From the NCBI RefSeq assembly GCF_052324685.1, contig NC_135225.1, forward strand, positions 11,044,003-11,108,002: a DNA stretch of 64,000 nucleotides. The letters are read 5' to 3'. The position numbers were made by a program, and so were the translations under genes. The stretch is from Brachyhypopomus gauderio (lineage: Eukaryota; Chordata; Actinopteri; Gymnotiformes; Hypopomidae). The notes beneath the pieces were generated by a model that worked only from the letters and a program-made list of their open reading frames with translations, was not told the origin of the DNA and did not search any database. Positions 1 to 11,056 of the stretch are shown here, in pieces; within the stretch, counting starts at the first letter, position 1; each line of letters begins with the position of its first letter.

Positions 1-36
1 GTGTGTGTGTGTGTGTGTGTGTGGGTGCGTGCGTGC
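1..36. repeat. GT-rich microsatellite at window edge
   Basis: A (GT)n run followed by GTGC steps, cut by the left window edge. It is a simple repeat with no coding role visible. Confidence 0.9.
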
Positions 37-1430
37 GGGCACATGAGTGATATTATCTGGGATTTGCATCGTTTTCCATGCATGGGTGGTCTGTCAGTGG
101 ATTAGGGCCAAACCCCAATCAGATGACAGGAGAGGAAAACAGAGGCAGACCCAGAGAGGTGGTGAGTGAGGAACACTGGATCGAGACCACATATCCTCCC
201 ATTAGTCATAGCAAATAAGACAGCCTGTGATTTCAGTGCTAAAATATAGAGTTCAGATACTCTCGTATTCTGAGATAGGTATTTTTTTGGAGGCAAAAGC
301 CATTGGTCTGCCCAATCCAGAGATCCAAACATTGTGTGATTTTTCTCATCTTATGAAAACAAAGAGACAGGAAATATTTAAGGGTAAAAAGGGGAAATCT
401 TTATGGGTAAAAAAATTACCCTTTTCTCATTGCATTACTAGTAGATGTTTTGGACATGGACACAGCTTCAGTTGACATTATGAATAATGTGTGTTTGTGT
501 TTTAAAACAAAAGGTTGACTGGCGATTTGATACCAAAAGACACGAGGAGCAGAGAGGTTTTATGGTTAAACACCAAGGTAAGCACAAAGGCCCAAAAAAT
601 GTATTTGCACTTATGGAAGAGAAGAGACAATAGAGTTCAATAGAGCTGTGTAGGTGGTGTAGGCGTTGTATGTACAAAAACCCTTTTAGCACAAAATTAC
701 CATGTTTACAGAGGATGATTTGCAAAGTTGTTGGTACAGCTGATGATGTAGTTACTCTGGCTATTTTCATAACTGAAGAATGCCAGGAAGTGATTCAGTT
801 TCTAACAAGCTCGTCTTACCTCTTGACCCATCAGACATCTTGTTAATCTCACCCACATAATCTTGTGTATTTTAATCAATTTATCCTCCCTACTCTTTTT
901 ATCTCTCTCTGTTTATATCTCTCTTTATTTATTTTTCTGTTGATCTGTTTTTCATTTTCTCTCTGTTTCTCTTTCCTCATTCCATCCTTGCAGTCATTAA
1001 CTTTCTGAAATCTTCTCTTATTATTTTTGCTGTCCCATCTGTCACATGGTATGAGATGAAGGGGTTGTTTATACTACACCATTTATGTTTTTTAAAGCAG
1101 ATATGCTGAACTACTTCTAAACTGTGAACTGAGATCTAGACTAGGACTATAGACTAATTCTGTCCCTCCCGTCACACGGCATAATGAAAAGAACATACTG
1201 TAATGTAGACAAGACAGTGTTTTGATTAGATGCCACGCAGAAGATCGAGTAATGACAGATATTTCGAATAGACATAGCCAGACATAGCCAGAGACTAACA
1301 CCACAGCCAGCCTTCTAATCTCCCCACACTGCCAGACAGCTCTGGGCGTGATTAATGCTGTCTGTAATCATGAGTGCTCAGAAAAGGTTAGAGAATTTGT
1401 GAGGGACTGGTGAATTTGTCATTTAAGCCC
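37..1430. other. gene-poor intron or intergenic DNA
   Basis: I see no supported gene here. The sequence is AT-leaning with stops in all frames. If the minus-strand gene at 1950-2998 continues to the left, this is probably its intron. A short plus-strand stretch at about 501-565 is flanked by AG and GTAAGC, but it has no recognisable protein and I do not call it. Confidence 0.5.

Positions 1431-1523
<93 letters not shown>
1431..1523. repeat. (CA)n microsatellite
   Basis: A nearly perfect CA dinucleotide array of about 90 bp. It is likely polymorphic. Confidence 0.95.
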
Positions 1524-1528
<5 letters not shown>

Positions 1529-1949
1529 TAAAAACACATGTGCATGACCTAGAAAACACTGTTGTTGCTGTGCAGATATCTAGTGTATATGCAGCAATGT
1601 TTATCAAAATGTAAGACCTGTCAAGGCATTTTTGAATACTCCTGTTGTAATTTTTAAAACCAAATAGGCTCCAGTCTAGTTGGTTCCACAACAAACCGAT
1701 AACAAATGCAGAACACAATGCAGCTGACACTGATAAGCTATAGAGTTGTTTTCAGTACAGTATGGCATAAGAGAGATGCAGCGGGAGACATAATTAAATA
1801 CAGACTGGGTCACTGTGAGCAATGCATTCATAATTATAGATGCACTTCATCATGGCACAACCCATGAAGAATCTGTAAATGAAGAATCTAGAACCACATT
1901 AATCAACATCTGAGATGCAAGTGTCAAAAATCTGATATTTTATTCCTAC

Positions 1950-2998
1950 CTGACCAAACACAGAGGCCACCATTGGCCAGAGCTTCCTACGCTGACTCTC
2001 AGCCTTCCAGGGGTCTTCCACAGCCTTACTGGGCATGCTCAGACTCACAGGCTCTGTTCTGGTGGAACAACTGAAACTCCCGCCTGATGAGACACTCCAT
2101 CTCTTCAGCTTCTCAATCTTTTTTTTAATGGATCCCTGGAAGTAGGAAAAGAGAGGCAACAAAAGCATGTGGAGATATGGTCTGAGGATGGTGGTCATGT
2201 AGACCTGAGAGCTTTTAGGTCCTGTCCTCATGGATCCCCTGTCAGTGCAAATTATCACAGTGTTTCATTTCCTAAAACACCTGCACCAGGTAATACGCAT
2301 TCTTTAGTGTTAGATGTCCTGAATAGGATGGAGCTGGACCTGTTTGGAGCTGGAGTTGAATATAAAGGTGGACTGGATGGAAGTCTCAAAGCACTGGTTT
2401 GAAAACCCCAGTAGAGACTTACCTCCATACATTACATGTGTTAAATGAAACATAGCCCAAATAAGACCAATCATATTTATCAGATTTATTAGTATACAAT
2501 AAATGTGGAAAATATCCTAATACAATTTGATTATTCACACTGCAGAATATGTAGAAAAACCAATGTGTATTAATCACTGTCTACTGAAAAAAGTAAAGGA
2601 TAACAATAAATAAATGCATAAATAAATAAATAAAATGAGAATCCACTCATTCAGCTCAGAGTTACACTGTGATAAGACAACTGCAAATCCTCGTGTTTAG
2701 AAACTGGATGGTGTAAGTTATGACATCAGCTTACAGACAAACAAGAAAAAGGATTTGAAGTACATGTCTTCAGTTTATTGACTAGTTTTTTTTTTCCTGA
2801 GAACGTGTGGGCATCAACACACCTCAAAGCCTTTCCTTTAGGCCCACAGCAAATCAACAATTGAGTATTATAAATAAAGTTAGAAATGTCAAGCATGCCA
2901 TATGCTATTACTTAAACATCATATCCTAAGACCGAGAAGGAAACATGCTTACTTACTTTTTTCAAAATCTTGCTCTGAGGGATCTCAACTGGATCCAT
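1950..2998 (-). CDS. 5' part of an unidentified gene (two coding exons, continues left)
   Basis: Two minus-strand exons fit together. Exon 1 starts with ATG at 2998 (MDPVEIPQ...) and ends at 2957 before a GTAAGTAAG donor, giving 14 codons. Exon 2 runs from 2135 to 1950. It is preceded by a strong pyrimidine tract and CAG acceptor, followed by a GTAGG donor, and encodes exactly 62 codons in phase 0 at both ends. The protein is basic (KKKIEKLKRW), then serine-rich, then has a KLWPMVASVFGQ stretch. There is no signal peptide and no membrane segment, so a cytosolic or nuclear N-terminus is likely. I do not recognise the family. Later exons are not visible in the window and would lie to its left. 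The exon structure is well supported; the function is unknown. Confidence 0.55.
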
Positions 2999-3583
2999 GC
3001 TGCCTGCATCCACAATTACTCCTAACACGGGCAGTAAAATCCGTCTCTTTGCCTGTTTGCTTTCTTCTCTTTCGTATCCTCGCGGAGTGAGCATCTCTGG
3101 AGAACCACTCTATCACTCTATTACTTGCCCCTCCTCCTTTTCTCTTTTCATCTCTCCATTGCTCTGTTTCACTCACTGGTTGAGTCTCCATCGTCTCTCC
3201 CACTCTCATCAGCCCCTCCTTCATATGCTGTGTCTGTACGGGTCCTGAATCCATCAGCTTCAGTGATGATGTGGATCACCACTACATTATTCTGTAAACC
3301 TTTTTGCATAAACTCCAAGAGATGCATAGAACCATGCAACAAAACAATTATATAATTTCCTAAAAAGCACTAATATTGTTTTCTTATATTGTCAAATAAT
3401 TTTGTCATGGATTAATAATTGCAGAATTGATGATCTCTTCTGAGTAATTCTAGACTCCTTTGCCTTTGATTACTGGGTATGGCCAAGATAGACAAAATGT
3501 AGCAAGCAAGAAAACAAACACTCAGACATATTTATTATAGATTCCTGTTCTGTATGCCCTGTTTACATCAGGTTTAATCCTGC

Positions 3584-3616
3584 CTTCCTCCTCCTCCTCC
3601 TCCTCCTCCTCCTCTC
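3584..3616. repeat. (CCT)n trinucleotide repeat
   Basis: About ten CCT/CTC units in a row in otherwise ordinary intergenic sequence. Confidence 0.9.
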
Positions 3617-3779
3617 TATCTGATTAAATCCTCTTATGTTTTTATATTCATGCCTATTGTTTTTGTCTTGCTCAGGTTCACATGCATCTCCTTCACCCCC
3701 TAAGTTTTACAGGCCCATGTAGGACATACTGTATAAGGCTGACCTAGTATTTACTACTATTACAGCATTTCAGTAACCG

Positions 3780-4275
3780 TTCATTTAATCAATCTTGGAC
3801 GTGTTACACATGCCTTGGAGGAGACAGCATCTTGAGGGCTCAGAATCACAGTATTTTTCAGTATTTTCTTGTACCGAGCACCAGTTTTAACAAGATGCAT
3901 AATCCCCACTGAAAAAAAGCATCCCCACAACATCACACCACATCCATCCTTCACTGTGGCACCACACATAAAACGGTTTTAATATTGGCCAAGACATTCT
4001 ATGATTGTCTCATCTGACCATGAAACCTTACTCCTCAGTTTAGCTACGTCATTCTTATGCAATCTGGCAAACTCCAGACTTTTCTTCATTAATGATTCAC
4101 AGAACTCAACTGTGTCCTCATTAGGGCAACATCTTTCATTTGCGTAAACCACAGTACTGGGACTGAAATAACATTTATGCGTTTTTTTTTTTTTTTTCAT
4201 CAGACCAATATCACTTTAAATGAATTAATTTAGAGTCTTTCAAACTAAATTATGCCATCACAAAATCTCCAATAC
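3780..4275 (-). mobile_element. degraded Tc1/mariner transposase fragment
   Basis: Read on the minus strand, two broken frames give transposase-like pieces: an ARLHKNDVAKLRSKVSWSDET segment (first catalytic Asp region, WSDET), followed after a stop by a VKDGCGVMLWGCFF segment that matches the [11 protein letters not shown] region of Tc1 transposases. Stops and frame changes show it is long dead. Ends are approximate, since no terminal inverted repeats could be placed. It is a different and much older copy than the Tc1 at 37987-39604. Confidence 0.7.
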
Positions 4276-4704
4276 CTAAGCAAGTTGAATTATTTTGCAA
4301 GGCATTGCAATAGGTAAGTTAGAACAGCTGGATGGCAGTGTGCATGGCAACTGTGTCTTTAAATATGGCCACTTGAGTGTGCTCTGTTATATATCATGTT
4401 TTATAGCTTCCTTTTGGAGTATGCCATGTTTGTTGTGCTCCTGAGTGTAAAGTGATATATCTTGTTTTACGTCACTCTTATTGTGTCTTGTGTTTTACAA
4501 AGCAACTAAGAGCATGACTGCGATTCTAGACTCTGATTGTAGGACAATTATGAACATGAACAGGAATGAAAGCAGACACTTCATACTCTCAGAGCCTTTG
4601 TGAATATCAGACATGACTCATTTTTCTTTTTCTCTCCACACATTGCTAAATAAATAAAACCCTACCCAGGTGAACTAGTGCAATCAGGAAGAGAAAACAT
4701 GCCA

Positions 4705-4930
4705 TTAGATACCCTAGGACAGGGGTCACCAACCCGCGGTGCACGCGGGCACCACGTCGCCCGCGGGCTTGTTTTAAAAATAGCTCACTATAGTGCCGTG
4801 CACCAAAGCGCTGCATCGTTTATGTTTTTGCTGCTATTAGCGATTGTCCGCGGTTGCTAGCACATGAACCCCCCCGCTCAACAACTTTCGTCCCCCCCCC
4901 CTCGGTTTATGCTTATCAATCTGGTAGCCC
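4705..4930. mobile_element. hAT-like element end (remnant)
   Basis: The sequence beginning CAGGGGTCACCAACCC is the typical terminus of fish Ac-like hAT elements. GC-rich sequence follows (CGCGGGC), then C-runs. The other end and a target duplication were not found, so this is an end fragment with uncertain limits. Confidence 0.5.
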
Positions 4931-5391
4931 TCCGCAATAGTTGGTATCCTGGTCATTAAAAACTAAATTACCAGTGTAAGGCAATGGATTTAATTCATAC
5001 ACATATGGGAGGTGTGTCCTTTAACATAAGCACAATTATTTTAGCTGTTCTGTAAATGTTTGGAAAGCATGGGTTTCCTGTGGACATAACAGTGGTGGAT
5101 AGTAATGAAGTAGGCCTGCATATAATTCGTTAATGTACTTAAGTAATTTTTTTGTTTCTTTATTTTACTCAAATATTTCAATTTTTGTAACGTTTTACTG
5201 CAACTCCACTACATTTCAAAGTCAAATCTTTTACTTTTACTTCACTACATTATGCGAAATCGCCTTCAGGCGTAAGTGTTCATTTAAAAAAGTAACAAAA
5301 CAAAAGAAGTGCGAAGCACGTGCACCAGTCAGGGTTCGGTTCAACGGCGTAACATAAACTTTTCGGAGAGCATATACCTACATAAAAGTAG

Positions 5392-5878
5392 TGTCACGTA
5401 TGGCCGCGGCCCCTCCCCTAGCTGTCACTCCGGATTCCCTTATGTCTGTATTCCGTGCCTGTTTATCCTGCCCCGCTCGTTTGTCTCCGTGATTCCTCGT
5501 TTGTTACCACACCCCCGTGTCATTGCCCGCACCTGTTCCCTGTTTAAAGTCCTGTATATATAGTCCCTGAGTGTCCCTTGTCCCTCGTCGGTTGTTTTGG
5601 ATGTTTGGTTGTTTCTTTCCCTCGCGCTTTTGTGATTCGTGTGCCCTGTTCCCGGTGTTATACTCTCTGTTGGTTTATTCTCTGTTCAGTGTTATTTCAG
5701 CCTGGTTTTGTTTCGTGTCTGTCCTTATCATGCCCCTGTACCTGTCTAATCTGGATGGCTCTCCCGTTGTGACCCCTGCCCGTGACTTCGACTACAATTA
5801 TGGAATGCCCTGTAATAAATCTCGCTCTTCTCAGCGTTTGTGTCCGCCTCCATGCTCTGCGCCACGCAGATCGTTACA
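5392..5878 (+). repeat. 5' LTR (487 bp)
   Basis: Starts TGTCACGTATGG and ends CGTTACA. Nearly identical to 7597-8083. TATA-like box near 5557 and AATAAA near 5815. Confidence 0.9.
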
Positions 5879-6500
5879 TAACAACCGACCATACAAGGAC
5901 ACAGCGAGAGAGCGAGACTCTGGTAAGTTCAATCGCTGTAATGAGATGTTGGCTGGTTTAATTCGGTTCGACTCTCCGGTATTACAGCGTGAACAAACCA
6001 GAGACAGGAATTCCCCTTGCGCTGTGGGTACAGGGGAGTCTCGTCGCTGTAAAAACAAAGCGAAATCACTTTCGGTTTCTGGCTTTTGTGACGAGCTCCC
6101 TGACAAGCGCTATGTGTCTGCCCGACTCGATACACGCTATAGGGAGGAGCAACCTGTAGCGCGAGATTCGGGCAGACGGAATGAATGTGCAGACGAGCGT
6201 TGGCCTGGCTCTCGGTTGGCTTTCAAAAGCCATTGTGAGCTCCCGATACCTCCGACGAGGCGGAGTCACAATGAAAGCCACCGAGAAGCAGTTGTGTCTG
6301 TATGTTCTTCCAGGCGCAGACCAGACCGGGGAAGGAGGAAGATCACGCCTCCGACTCGGAGCCCCGTCGCCGCAGCGCACGAAGAAGTCGCCTTCCATGA
6401 GGAGCACCTCCCTCCTCTGATCCTGCGAGTTTCCCCCCTTAAGACGCCAAAGAATTTTTTGGGGGGGAGTAGTGGACACTCACGGCAAGAGTGGCCGACT

Positions 6501-6740
6501 CCGCCCCCCGGTGACGTCAGTATGGCGGTCCCGCCCCCCGGTGACGTCAGTATGGCGGTCCCGCCCCCCGGTGACGTCGGTATGGCGGTCCCGCCCCCCG
6601 GTGACGTCGGTATGGCGGTCCCGCCCCCCGGTGACGTCGGTATGGCGGTCCCGCCCCCCGGTGACGTCAGTATGGCGGTCCCGCCCCCCGAGGATGTCAG
6701 CCCGGTGGTTCCGCCCCCCAAGGACGTCAGCCCGGTGGTT
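6501..6740 (+). repeat. 30-bp tandem repeat with TGACGTCA and ATGGCGG motifs
   Basis: Six exact-length 30-bp units (6501-6680) are followed by two diverged ones. Each unit is CCGCCCCCCG, then GTGACGTC(A/G)G, then TATGGCGGTC. Units 1, 2 and 6 contain the palindromic cAMP-response element TGACGTCA; units 3-5 have TGACGTCG. Every one of the six carries ATGGCGG, the core of the YY1 site. On the plus strand it could instead encode a PPPGDVSMAV repeat. Confidence 0.9.
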
Positions 6741-7596
6741 CCGCCCCCCGAGTACGTCTCGTCCACGCCGGTTCCTGTACCCGCGACCCGGAGGAGGTTG
6801 TCCACGCCGGTTCCTGTACCCGCGACCCGGAGGAGGTTGTCCACGCCAGTTCCTGTTCCCGCTGCCTGTCTGCCGGTTCCTGTCCCCGCGACCCAGGAGG
6901 GGTCGTCCACGCCGGCCCCTGTTCCCGCTGCCCGCCTGCCGGCTCCTGTTCCCGCTGCCCGCCTGCCGGCCAGGCCTGCCCCCCAAGAGACTGTGCTGCC
7001 CACGTGTGGGCTTGGACTGAATGTGTTCCCTGCTTTGCCCTGTGATCCTGTCTCGTTTCCCTTGTTCCCCTTGCTCCCGTGTCCTGTGCCTGGTTTTGTG
7101 TTGGTTCCTGTTCCTGTGTGTGTGCCTGTTCGTGTCCTTGTACCCGTTCCTGTGTCGGTGTCTGGTGGGTTTGTCTCTGTCCCGGTCCCTGTGTCTGTTC
7201 CCCAAGTCGTCACTCCCTTTGTTCCAGTCCCGGTCTCTGTTGTCCATAGTGTCTTTGCCTCTGTGTGTGCCTCTGCCTTGTCCCCTGGCCCCACTCCCGT
7301 GTCTGTCCCCGGTCCTGTACTGTCCAGCCCTGCTCCTGCTCCTTGCCCTGTCCGGTCTCCCTGTGCCCCATGTACCGCCATGCCCCAGCCCGGCTCCTGG
7401 TCAGTCTCTGGTTTCTCTGTCCCTGCCATGCCCCGGTCTCCGTGCCCTGCTTTCCCCTGGTCTGTTCCTCCGGTCTGTCCCGTGTCTGCTGTCCCTGTCC
7501 CTCGCCGTGTTCCGTGGTTCCCTGTCCGGTCCTAGTCTGGTTCCTGTCCTGTCTGCCCTTGCGTGCCCCGGAGTGGCACGCTTTGAGGGGGGGTAC

Positions 7597-8083
7597 TGTC
7601 ACGTATGGCCGCGGCCCCTCCCCTAGCTGTCACTCCGGATTCCCTTATGTCTGTATTCCGTGCCTGTTTATCCTGCCCCGCTCGTTTGTCTCCGTGATTC
7701 CTCGTTTGTTACCACACCCCCGTGTCATTGCCCGCACCTGTTCCCTGTTTAAAGTCCTGTATATATAGTCCCTGAGTGTCCCTTGTCCCTCGTCGGTTGT
7801 TTTGGATGTTTGGTTGTTTCTTTCCCTCGCGCTTTTGTGATTTGTGTGCCCTGTTCCCGGTGTTATACTCTCTGTTGGTTTATTCTCTGTTCAGTGTTAT
7901 TTCAGCCTGGTTTTGTTTCGTGTCTGTCCTTATCATGCCCCTGTACCTGTCTAATCTGAATGGCTCTCCCGTTGTGACCCCTGCCCGTGACTTCGACTAC
8001 GATTATGGAATGCCCTGTAATAAATCTCGCTCTTCTCAGCATTTGTGTCCGCCTCCATGCTCTGCGCCACGCAGATCGTTACA
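7597..8083 (+). repeat. 3' LTR (487 bp)
   Basis: Matches 5392-5878 over its full length with only a few substitutions. Followed directly by the AGTAG target duplication. Confidence 0.9.
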
Positions 8084-8988
8084 AGTAGGAAAGAAACGAA
8101 CTCGCCACAAACCCCATGGCCTTATCTGAGTAAAATGTTTGAAGTATTCATTTGAAGAAAATGTTTTCTGTTTTCAAGTGCCATCCAATCTAAGGAAAAT
8201 CGTAGAGGTGAGCTATTTTCATAGGCCTATTGGTCATTTTATTTAATTAACAATAGCAGAAAACAGTTTATTTGTGTATGTTAAAATAAGTCTGACATTA
8301 GTGTTGTATCCATAGCTAGCTAGCTTATTGCTAGTACACAACCAAAAACTGCCTTAGCAACGCACTCTGCATGTAGCTAACTATGTTAGCTAGCTAGCAC
8401 GTTATGTTTTACCACAGTTCATAGTTTTTGGAGCTTCAAGCTAGCTAAATGCATTGATGTTGTGAAATAAACATTCGAACACAGCAGTTTACATTAGAAA
8501 ACAAATTCTATTTAGACAGGTTTTACATGCAAAGCAATAAAACATATTAGAGCCTTAACTTTACATTCATACTTTTGTACTTTTACTCAAGTAGAGGAAT
8601 AAAGGGAGGACTTCTACATGTACTGGGGTAATGTTTTACCTTGGGTATCTTTGGGTACTTTAACTCAAATAGGCTATATGGTTTGTGTATTTTGTCCACC
8701 ACAGGGACATAAATATGACCATTGACTGACTGAGTTCTGACTTATGATTCAGATATTCATTCAAAAATGACACCTATGTTGCCTGTTATTATGAAGTTTT
8801 AATGGTAGACCAAAATGTACTCCATTTTTAAAGATCACTGCATGCAACATGTTTTCTACATCTATTACTGTAATCAAGTCCATGAAAGTAACTTCTAAAG
8901 TGTACTGGCCATAGATCATAATGTTTTGGACAGTGGAAACTTTTCCATGTATCATAACACATTTTGCCCTGACTGCAGGCCAGGGTAC

Positions 8989-10143
8989 TTATTGAGGGAT
9001 CTGGAGTCCATCCTTCTTCCAGAGGGGTCCTCTTTCCTCCACCAGCCCTTCGAAGAGCACCGCCAGACTCTGCCGAATACGCGTGCAGAAGTGTGGGCAG
9101 CTGAAGGCGTAGATTATGGGGTTTAGCAGAGAGTTCAGAAAGGCAAACACTGTTGATACAGGCAACCCCACCTCAACAAGTTCTGTTTTTTCAGGCATAT
9201 ATTGAGCCATCACCTCAACCAGGCAGAAGATGTGATATGGTGCCCAACATATGGCAAAGGTTGTGATGACAGAGGTAACCATTTTGATGAAGCCTCGCGA
9301 CAGTTTTGTTCCACTGTGCGCAGTTGGTGAAGGAGCAGATGAAAGGCTACAAGTTGACATGCCCACTGTTGTATTAGTCCTTAGAGCTACCGTCATACTC
9401 TGCTTCCTCTTGCAGCGAGCATAGAATTGCTGACCAAAGTAGCCATAGCTCACAGCAATGGTGAGCAGTGGTAGCACGAAGGCTAACAGCATCTTCGACA
9501 CAGCTGTCATGGCCTGCAGCACCTGGCAATCCCGCTCCAGCTTATGCGGTGTGGAATACCGAGCAAAGTCATGGTAGCAAAGCTTACGTTCGTCTCTTCT
9601 AGATGTTACAGAGCGGAACACGAAATAGGGAATCGTGTTGGCTGCCGCCCACAGCCAACCCACAGCACAGATCTTCCACGCAGCTGCCACTGAACGCCGT
9701 CTCAGGCTCCAGACAGGTTTGGCAACCAATAAACACCGATCTAGTGATATAACAGCCAGTAGGAATGAAGAAACAAACATGTTAAGGAAGAAAATAGAAG
9801 CTTCAGCAGAGCAGAGCAACAAACCTAGGTTCCAGTCATGCCCCATCAGTATGTAGTGTGTGAAAAGTGGCAGCGTCAGCATGGCTAGGAAGTCAGACAA
9901 TGCTAGGTTTATCACCCACACTGCAGCAACGGTTTTCTGGCGCAGACGGAATCCAAGCACCCACAGAACCAAAAGGTTCTCCAGGATACCTAGGACAGAC
10001 ACCACCCCGAGTACGCTCACCACAACATAATTGACATGCGTGTTATTATTATGAGAGTTGTTAAGCATTTGCTGCAGGACAGAACAGTAGCGCTCAGAAG
10101 GAGGACTTTGGGAAGAATTTGGGAAGATCTGTGAATCTGTCAT
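8989..10143 (-). CDS. ptgdr2: prostaglandin D2 receptor 2 (CRTH2/GPR44-type GPCR)
   Basis: A 384-residue class A GPCR in one coding exon. Seven hydrophobic segments are visible. Family landmarks include ENLLVLWVLG in TM1, LALSDFLA in TM2, a TM3 end reading SLDRCL (DRC in place of DRY, as in CRTH2), NTIPYFVFR after TM4, CWAPYH in TM6 and NPIIY in TM7. The N-terminus has several NxS/T glycosylation sites. The TM3-TM4 stretch resembles mammalian PTGDR2, a Gi-coupled prostaglandin D2 receptor of immune cells. The frame stays open 13 codons further, to an ATG at 10182. However, a pyrimidine tract plus CAG acceptor sits just before the ATG at 10143, so the upstream ATG is probably intronic and a non-coding first exon lies further right. 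No frameshift or missing motif was seen. A related chemoattractant-receptor paralogue is the main alternative. Confidence 0.85.
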   Translation of the reverse strand: MTDSQIFPNSSQSPPSERYCSVLQQMLNNSHNNNTHVNYVVVSVLGVVSVLGILENLLVLWVLGFRLRQKTVAAVWVINLALSDFLAMLTLPLFTHYILMGHDWNLGLLLCSAEASIFFLNMFVSSFLLAVISLDRCLLVAKPVWSLRRRSVAAAWKICAVGWLWAAANTIPYFVFRSVTSRRDERKLCYHDFARYSTPHKLERDCQVLQAMTAVSKMLLAFVLPLLTIAVSYGYFGQQFYARCKRKQSMTVALRTNTTVGMSTCSLSSAPSPTAHSGTKLSRGFIKMVTSVITTFAICWAPYHIFCLVEVMAQYMPEKTELVEVGLPVSTVFAFLNSLLNPIIYAFSCPHFCTRIRQSLAVLFEGLVEERGPLWKKDGLQIPQ

Positions 10144-10199
10144 AGCTGTGGAAAGAAAGAAAAGGAGAGAGACAGACATCATGGCTAAAGATTACAATT

Positions 10200-10995
10200 C
10201 TTGACATGAATATATTCATTTTAAAGGTTCATGTGGCATGCCTTGTGTGGTTAAATATTACAGCACTGACAAAAAGCGTGCAATTTGTTGGTGGAAGTGT
10301 TCTCAGTATTCTTTTTCAGTATTCGTTTTCAGTTTCATTCAGGTTATGAAACAGTATGTGTGTGCGGTTCTTTTTTATTAATTTTATTTTAATTATATTT
10401 ATTATATTTCATTTTGTAATATGTTATTATATTTTAATTATATTTATATGTAGTATATTTTTTATATTGTATTACAATTTTATGATAATGGAGATGGAGG
10501 AGATGAGACCCACACTCAGTGAGAGCAAGGCACAGCTGAGACTGATCACATTAATCTCACCACTGCAGCCATGTGCTCCCAGGACTTTGAGGGGTAACTG
10601 TACAGTCACACACCCAATTGGATAAGAGTAATAAATAAGATATAAGCATCTTTGTATTTACTAATAAACAGGAAACAAAAATGGGTCAAACAGGGGATAG
10701 TATTAAACTGATTTGCCATGAAGGTCTAAAGCATGCAAGATAATCAGGAGTGTAAATGGTGCTGGAAATGTAAAACCTTGGTTTTGTTTGGTATAAACTC
10801 ACTGTGGAAAAATACTTGCTTATATCAGTGTTTTTACCTAAAACATCATCTGAGGTTTGCTGAGATATTGCATTTACAGAGCATGTTAATTGTTTTAACA
10901 GCATATACAAGTGCTTACAAGTACCAGTGGTTTGTATCACTGATTCAGATCTTATAGCCTGTCTGGGGAGAAATGGGCTGAGAGAGAGAGGGAGG

Positions 10996-11056
<61 letters not shown>

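Larger units (their letters stand above)
5392..8083 (+). mobile_element. young non-autonomous LTR retrotransposon
   Basis: Two 487-bp LTRs (5392-5878 and 7597-8083) begin TGTCACG and end GTTACA, and are flanked by the 5-bp target duplication AGTAG (5387-5391, 8084-8088). By eye the LTRs differ at about four sites, so the insertion is recent. Each LTR carries a TATA-like TATATATAG and an AATAAA. A purine tract (GAGGGGGGG) precedes the 3' LTR. The internal 1.7 kb contains no recognisable gag, protease, reverse transcriptase or integrase. It holds a long open plus-strand frame (5571-7535) that begins inside the LTR and becomes a proline/valine low-complexity repeat; I do not treat this as a proven protein. 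Fish Gypsy-type relatives are likely, judging from the LTR ends and 5-bp duplication. Confidence 0.9.
5090..8704. mobile_element. non-autonomous hAT element, split by an LTR retrotransposon
   Basis: The ends are CAGTGGTGG at 5090 and CCACCACAG at 8704, which are inverted repeats with one mismatch. Both are flanked by the same 8-bp target duplication GGACATAA (5082-5089 and 8705-8712), the hallmark of hAT. Subterminal ACTTTTACTCAAGTA-type motifs occur near both ends, as in many fish hAT MITEs. Removing the nested LTR element (5392-8088 with its duplication) leaves about 0.9 kb with no transposase, so it must have been mobilised in trans. TAGCTAGC-rich sequence lies inside at about 8310-8460. 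Confidence 0.85.

Noticed and set aside
501-565. Possible 65-bp plus-strand exon
   Set aside because: AG and GTAAGC borders alone are not enough; weak pyrimidine tract and no partner exon or homology.
1419-1730. Minus-strand frame ending in a long Cys-Val run
   Set aside because: The run is the translation of the CA microsatellite.
6266-7429. 387-codon minus-strand frame with Gly/Thr repeats
   Set aside because: Shadow of the same tandem repeat array on the other strand.
5571-7535. 654-codon open frame across the LTR element
   Set aside because: It starts inside the 5' LTR, lacks any gag, pol or known domain and owes its length to GC-rich tandem repeats; long open frames also exist on the opposite strand and in another frame.
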